A DNA stretch of 37,091 nt, from NCBI GenBank assembly GCA_016280395.1, contig JAEEGQ010000097.1:1-37091 (forward strand), given 5' to 3'. Within the stretch, counting starts at the first letter, position 1; each line of letters starts with the position of its first letter. Source of the DNA: Lachnospiraceae bacterium (GTDB lineage: Bacteria; Bacillota; Clostridia; Lachnospirales; Lachnospiraceae). Shown here one piece after another: positions 33,692-37,091 of this stretch. Below the pieces are notes generated by a model. It had not been told where the DNA came from and did not search any database. It was given only the letters and a program-made list of their open reading frames with translations. The translations under genes were made by a program, and so were the position numbers.

Positions 33692-34705
33692 TCATTCAAA
33701 CTTGTCCGCTGTCTTGATCGTCTGGATCTTTGAGCAGAAAGGTGTGAATGCCTTTACGATATCATCATACACGAAACCTATCTTTTCGCAAGTCTCTGTG
33801 TTGATGGTTGCGGTACCGTTGTCAAAAGTCTTAACTGCGAGTGTTTCAGGCTTCTTGCCGTCTACAAGGAGCTCTTTTACCATATTTGCGGTCTCAACGC
33901 CGAGGTTTGCGTAGTTAACGCCGTATCCGAGGAACGCGCCGTTAAGTGCGAAGGAGTCTGCGCCGCAGTACTGCGGGATCTTTGCGTTTGCGAAAATCTC
34001 ATAGATAGCGAGTTCGCTTGTCATGATGGTGTTATCGGTAGGTGTGAACACTGCTTCAACGCCGTCAGCAACAAGTGCCTGTGCGGCAAGGATAACTTCG
34101 TCGTTATTGGTTCCGGTACGCTCAACTACTGTGATACCCTTTGCATTGAGGAATTCCTTTGCTGCCTTGATGGCTGCTGTGGAAGCATCCTGACCCTGGT
34201 CGTAAAGAAGGCCGACTTTCTTGATATCGGGCTTTGCAGCGGTGATGAGTTTAAGGACAGCATCTGTGTCGAGTGCGTCGGAAGTACCGGTGATATTGTG
34301 TCCGGGAGCTGCAAGGCTGTCTACAAGGCCTGCGCCGAGCGGATCGGAAACTGCTGCGAAGATAACGGGGATCTTGTTATCTTCCGTAGCGGACTGCATT
34401 GCCATTGCAACAGGTGTTGCAATGCCTATCATTACATCAACCTTGTCAGCGATGAAATTTGAGATTATCTGGTTCATCACGTTGGCATCGGCATTGCAGT
34501 TGTCATATTTTACATTGATGGTGATGTTGTTGTCTTTAGCGATCTTTTCAAGCTGTGTCTTGATATTGTCGCAGATCTGGTTAAGGGAGGCATCATCAAC
34601 ATAGTTGCAGATACCGACGGTGAAGCCTTCCTTCTTTTTGCCGCAGGCAGTAAAAGCGGAAATGGCAAGAGTTACGCAAAGAATGAGTACTAAGATTTTT
34701 TTCAT
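33692..34705 (-). CDS. ABC transporter solute-binding lipoprotein, TrpX-like
   Basis: 337 residues, lipid-anchored at Cys21 (FTAC). The mature part matches the ABC_sub_bind type (GICNYVDDASLNQI, FAAVSDPLGAGLVDS, GTSDALDTDAVLKLI, LYDQGQDAS). Members of this family bind tryptophan or tyrosine, and the Trp T-box leader directly upstream supports tryptophan as ligand. First gene of the importer; AAGGAG lies seven bases before the ATG. Tyrosine remains possible. Confidence 0.9.
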   Translation of the reverse strand: MKKILVLILCVTLAISAFTACGKKKEGFTVGICNYVDDASLNQICDNIKTQLEKIAKDNNITINVKYDNCNADANVMNQIISNFIADKVDVMIGIATPVAMAMQSATEDNKIPVIFAAVSDPLGAGLVDSLAAPGHNITGTSDALDTDAVLKLITAAKPDIKKVGLLYDQGQDASTAAIKAAKEFLNAKGITVVERTGTNNDEVILAAQALVADGVEAVFTPTDNTIMTSELAIYEIFANAKIPQYCGADSFALNGAFLGYGVNYANLGVETANMVKELLVDGKKPETLAVKTFDNGTATINTETCEKIGFVYDDIVKAFTPFCSKIQTIKTADKFE

Positions 34706-34816
34706 GATTTTTCTCCTTTTTGTTTTCTTTGAATCGTTATCCGCTTACCTTTTGGGTTTTCAGGATGGCCGCAGTCATGTTTTCCGGAATGAGCTCTTTT
34801 TTCCGGAACCGGACAT

Positions 34817-34846
34817 AAAAAAAGTCCCAGCATAGACTGCTGGGAC
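34817..34846 (-). terminator. T-box-controlled terminator of the Trp importer
   Basis: On minus, GTCCCAGCA (34846-34838) and TGCTGGGAC (34832-34824) form a perfect 9-bp stem with loop GTCTA, then seven U (34823-34817). It lies directly after the T-box sequence, and the CCTGT at its start can instead pair with ACAGG (34864-34860). Confidence 0.9.
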
Positions 34847-35101
34847 AGGATATACATAACCTGTGGTGCCACCCGGCTTGGTGCTAATGCACCCGCTCAG
34901 TGCGTACTTCATACGCCGGCTTCTGTAACGGAAAGCCATACCCGTCTCACATACTCCGAAGCCTCCGGCTCCGTTTCCGATCGCCCTCTGAAGTCCATTC
35001 GGTCAAGCCTTTATCTGCCGCATTCTCACCACCTGCGGCTCTCTTTGAGACAAGTACAAAACTTACTTACTCTTCATCAACGGTTTTGCGATTCAATTTA
35101 T
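34817..35101 (-). ncRNA. Tryptophan T-box riboswitch
   Basis: A leader of about 285 bases before the TrpX-like gene that senses uncharged tRNA. The conserved T-box motif reads GGGTGGCACCACAGG (34874-34860). Its tRNA-end-binding bulge UGGC (34871-34868) fits a tRNA whose discriminator base is G, as in bacterial tRNA-Trp. The specifier context GAA-TGG-A places UGG (Trp) at 34997-34995. The GATGAAGAGTAAGTA segment near 35080 and AGAGAGCCG near 35045 fit the 5' strand and apex of stem I. An antiterminator (ACAGG with CCTGT) competes with the terminator. The codon frame is read by eye, so Trp is very likely rather than proven. Confidence 0.92.
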
Positions 35102-35107
35102 GGAGTT

Positions 35108-35136
35108 AAAGTATCACAGTTTTAAAGTGATGTCAA
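35108..35136 (-). promoter_or_regulatory. Promoter of the T-box leader
   Basis: On minus: -35 TTGACA (35136-35131, consensus), 17-base spacer, -10 TACTTT (35113-35108). It starts nine bases after the tyrA stop; no terminator is visible in between, so read-through from tyrA is possible. Confidence 0.75.
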
Positions 35137-35144
35137 GAACTTTT

Positions 35145-35987
35145 TTAAATATTTTTTTCGCTGTCGATCTCCTCTTTTCTCTTCTTCCCGTCGGCAAGCA
35201 GTTTTTTCATCATTTCCCGGTCATCTGAGATCAACGCATCCTTGTACTGCTGCAAGCCGTTCATAAGGATATCAAGCTCCTTCAGAAGATTGTCTTTGTT
35301 CTCAAAGAAAAGCTCGGTCCACATATCGGGATTCAGCCATGCGACACGCGTCATATCCCTGTAGCTGCCGGCCGAAAAGCCCTTGTGAAGCCCTGCGGTC
35401 GGGCTTTTAATATACGCATTTGAGACAACATGGGCAAGCTGCGAGGTAAACGCGATCATTTCATCATGCTTTTCCGCGGTCGTCACGGAAATGCTCCCAA
35501 ACCCCGCCGGCTCAAGAAGCGTCTTCACACGGCTTAAAAACGCAATATCGTTAAAATCTTCAGGCACTATGACCATCGGTGCGCCGTCATACATATCTGC
35601 CCTTGAATACTTAAAGCCCGAGTACTGACGCCCCGCCATGGGGTGTCCGCCGGCATAAGTGAAACCGTACTCGTGCGCAAGCTTCATCGCATCCGACACG
35701 ATCACCCGTTTTGTACCGCAGCAGTCGATAACAACGGGCTTTTTGCCAAAGTAAGGCCCGTTTTCCTTAAGATATGTAAGCGCTGCTCCAGGATACACGC
35801 ATAGAAGGATAAGGTCGCAATCCTTCAAATTCTCCCGTGCAAGTTCCCCGTCAAGATCGCCGTCGATCGCAGCAAACTGCAGTATTTTCTTGTCTGTATC
35901 GGCGGCAAGCACGGTATGTCCGCCTCTTTTATATGCCTTGGCAAAGGATCCCCCGATCAGTCCAAGGCCGACTATTCCTATGATCAT
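35145..35987 (-). CDS. tyrA: Prephenate dehydrogenase
   Basis: 280 residues. NAD(P)-dependent oxidative decarboxylation of prephenate to 4-hydroxyphenylpyruvate, the route to tyrosine. Dinucleotide loop GLGLIGGS (7-14), DCCGTKR and GGHPMAGRQYSGF (His in the prephenate site), and QLAHVVSNA are present. There is no chorismate-mutase or ACT domain, so feedback control, if any, lies elsewhere. It starts 18 bases after the DAHP synthase gene and forms an operon with it. Confidence 0.93.
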   Translation of the reverse strand: MIIGIVGLGLIGGSFAKAYKRGGHTVLAADTDKKILQFAAIDGDLDGELARENLKDCDLILLCVYPGAALTYLKENGPYFGKKPVVIDCCGTKRVIVSDAMKLAHEYGFTYAGGHPMAGRQYSGFKYSRADMYDGAPMVIVPEDFNDIAFLSRVKTLLEPAGFGSISVTTAEKHDEMIAFTSQLAHVVSNAYIKSPTAGLHKGFSAGSYRDMTRVAWLNPDMWTELFFENKDNLLKELDILMNGLQQYKDALISDDREMMKKLLADGKKRKEEIDSEKNI

Positions 35988-36005
35988 AAACGCGTTACTC
36001 CTTTT

Positions 36006-37034
36006 TTACAGCAAATCTGCGATCTCGCACACCATCTTTTCGGTCTTTTCCCAGCCGAGACACGGGTCGGTTATGGACTGGCCGTAAACACCGCCTCCCG
36101 GTGCCTGGCAGCCGTCAACAAGGTAGGACTCGATCATAAGTCCCTTGACCATTGAGGCGATATCGCCCGAAAGCCGCATGCTGTGAAGCACTTCCTTGGC
36201 TATGCGGGGCTGCTCCTCAAAGCGTTTTCCCGAATTGGCGTGGTTTGTATCCACTATCACCGCAGGGTTTTCAAGGCCGGATTTTGCGTACATTTCGTAC
36301 AGGAATCGCAGGTCCTCATAATGATAGTTCGGGGCGGTATTCCCCTGTTTATGCGTATAGCCGCGAAGAATGGCGTGTGAAAGCGGATTTCCCTTGCTCT
36401 TAACCTCCCATCCGGAGTAAACAAAGGTATGCGGATGTCTTGCCGCGGTTATGGCATTCATCATGACGGAAAGCATGCCGCCCGTGGGATTCTTCATCCC
36501 CACAGGGATATCAAGGCCGCTGGCCGTAAGCCTGTGCGTCTGGTTTTCAACAGAGCGCGCTCCTACCGCAACATACGAAAGCAGGTCTGAAAGATAGGGA
36601 TGATTGTGCGGGTAGAGCATCTCGTCCGCACAGGAAAAGCCTGTCTCTGACAGCGCGCGAAGGTGCACCTTCCTGATGGCGATAAGGCCTTTCAGCATAT
36701 CCGGAGCCGCCTCGGGATCCGGCTGGTGGAGCATTCCCTTGTAGCCGTCCCCTGTGGTCCTCGGCTTGTTTGTATAGATCCTCGGGACACAGACGATCTT
36801 GTCCTTAACCTTTTCCTGCAAGTCCCTCAGCCTTGAGATGTACTCTATTACGGAATCCTCCCTGTCTGCGGAGCAGGGGCCGATTATCAGCAGGAACTTA
36901 TCGCTCTTTCCGCGGAAGACCGCCTGTATCTTTTCGTCATTTTCTGCCTTGACCGCAGCAAGCTCCTCCGACACCGGATACATCTCTTTTATAACCCTGG
37001 CTGTAGGCATTTCGCGTTTGTATTCAAGATTCAT
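36006..37034 (-). CDS. aroF: 3-deoxy-7-phosphoheptulonate (DAHP) synthase, class I alpha
   Basis: 342 residues. Condenses phosphoenolpyruvate with erythrose 4-phosphate, the first step of the shikimate pathway. Metal-site Cys54 in IGPCSADRED, VPRIYTNKPRTT, ADEMLYPHN, GARSVENQTHR and DTNHANSGKR are all in place; this is the E. coli AroF/G/H type, whose N-terminus usually carries feedback control. The paralogue (aroF, aroG or aroH) and inhibiting amino acid cannot be told. AAGGAGGAG lies about eight bases before ATG 37034; only 57 bases of the upstream region are in the window, so its promoter or leader is not visible. Confidence 0.93.
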   Translation of the reverse strand: MNLEYKREMPTARVIKEMYPVSEELAAVKAENDEKIQAVFRGKSDKFLLIIGPCSADREDSVIEYISRLRDLQEKVKDKIVCVPRIYTNKPRTTGDGYKGMLHQPDPEAAPDMLKGLIAIRKVHLRALSETGFSCADEMLYPHNHPYLSDLLSYVAVGARSVENQTHRLTASGLDIPVGMKNPTGGMLSVMMNAITAARHPHTFVYSGWEVKSKGNPLSHAILRGYTHKQGNTAPNYHYEDLRFLYEMYAKSGLENPAVIVDTNHANSGKRFEEQPRIAKEVLHSMRLSGDIASMVKGLMIESYLVDGCQAPGGGVYGQSITDPCLGWEKTEKMVCEIADLL

Positions 37035-37091
37035 GATTTCTCTCCTCCTTCAAGTCACAGCAACTATCCTGTGCAGGTTCTGTGCATTTTA

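Overview
The window looks like chromosomal DNA of an anaerobic, plant-fibre-degrading Firmicute, most likely a Lachnospiraceae relative (Butyrivibrio/Lachnospira type). This rests on a cellobiose phosphorylase, secreted mannanase and arabinanase lipoproteins, a CE2-like esterase, two small proteins resembling families I remember from Lachnospiraceae, a T-box leader, GGAGG ribosome sites and TTGACA/TATAAT-like promoters. There is no phage, plasmid, CRISPR array, tRNA or rRNA. Nearly all genes are on the minus strand; only the cellobiose phosphorylase and the gene after it are on plus.

Layout: 1-1011 is the 5' part of guaB (IMP dehydrogenase), cut by the window edge. 1123-5151 holds a small membrane protein, a GltD-like flavoprotein and a membrane HD-GYP protein with a duplicated C-terminal module. 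5283-8735 is the plus-strand cellobiose phosphorylase and a membrane-anchored protein of unknown function. 8817-18395 is a LysR regulator and an eight-gene operon (glutathione-S-transferase-like protein, amino-acid ABC importer, double GNAT acetyltransferase, two PLP sulfur-amino-acid enzymes, M20 peptidase). 18639-24933 holds an AAA+ ATPase, a Nudix hydrolase, aspartate-semialdehyde dehydrogenase, a tRNA dihydrouridine synthase, a small conserved protein and ornithine carbamoyltransferase. 25017-31742 holds GH43 and GH26 glycanase lipoproteins, an acyltransferase fused to a zinc ribbon, and an intracellular CE2-like esterase. 31848-35101 is a tryptophan-type ABC importer behind a Trp T-box. 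35145-37034 is prephenate dehydrogenase and DAHP synthase.

The most interesting region is the sulfur operon. Its promoter has a LysR-type box about 66 bases upstream of the predicted start. Between promoter and first gene lies a 34-codon leader ORF with three consecutive Cys codons. It sits inside a long-range helix that competes with an intrinsic terminator ending in eight U. This is the layout of a cysteine-sensing transcription attenuator. The gene content suggests import and breakdown of a cysteine S-conjugate or glutathione-derived thioether as a sulfur source, but the substrate is inferred.

The aromatic block is coherent: DAHP synthase and prephenate dehydrogenase make aromatic precursors, and the adjacent ABC importer is predicted to respond to uncharged tRNA-Trp (specifier UGG, acceptor-binding bulge UGGC). 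The carbohydrate genes fit extracellular cutting of mannan and arabinan and intracellular phosphorolysis of cellobiose. Two 31-bp REP-like inverted-repeat elements are dispersed at 5221 and 20680. All family calls come from reading the translated sequence; no database search was run.
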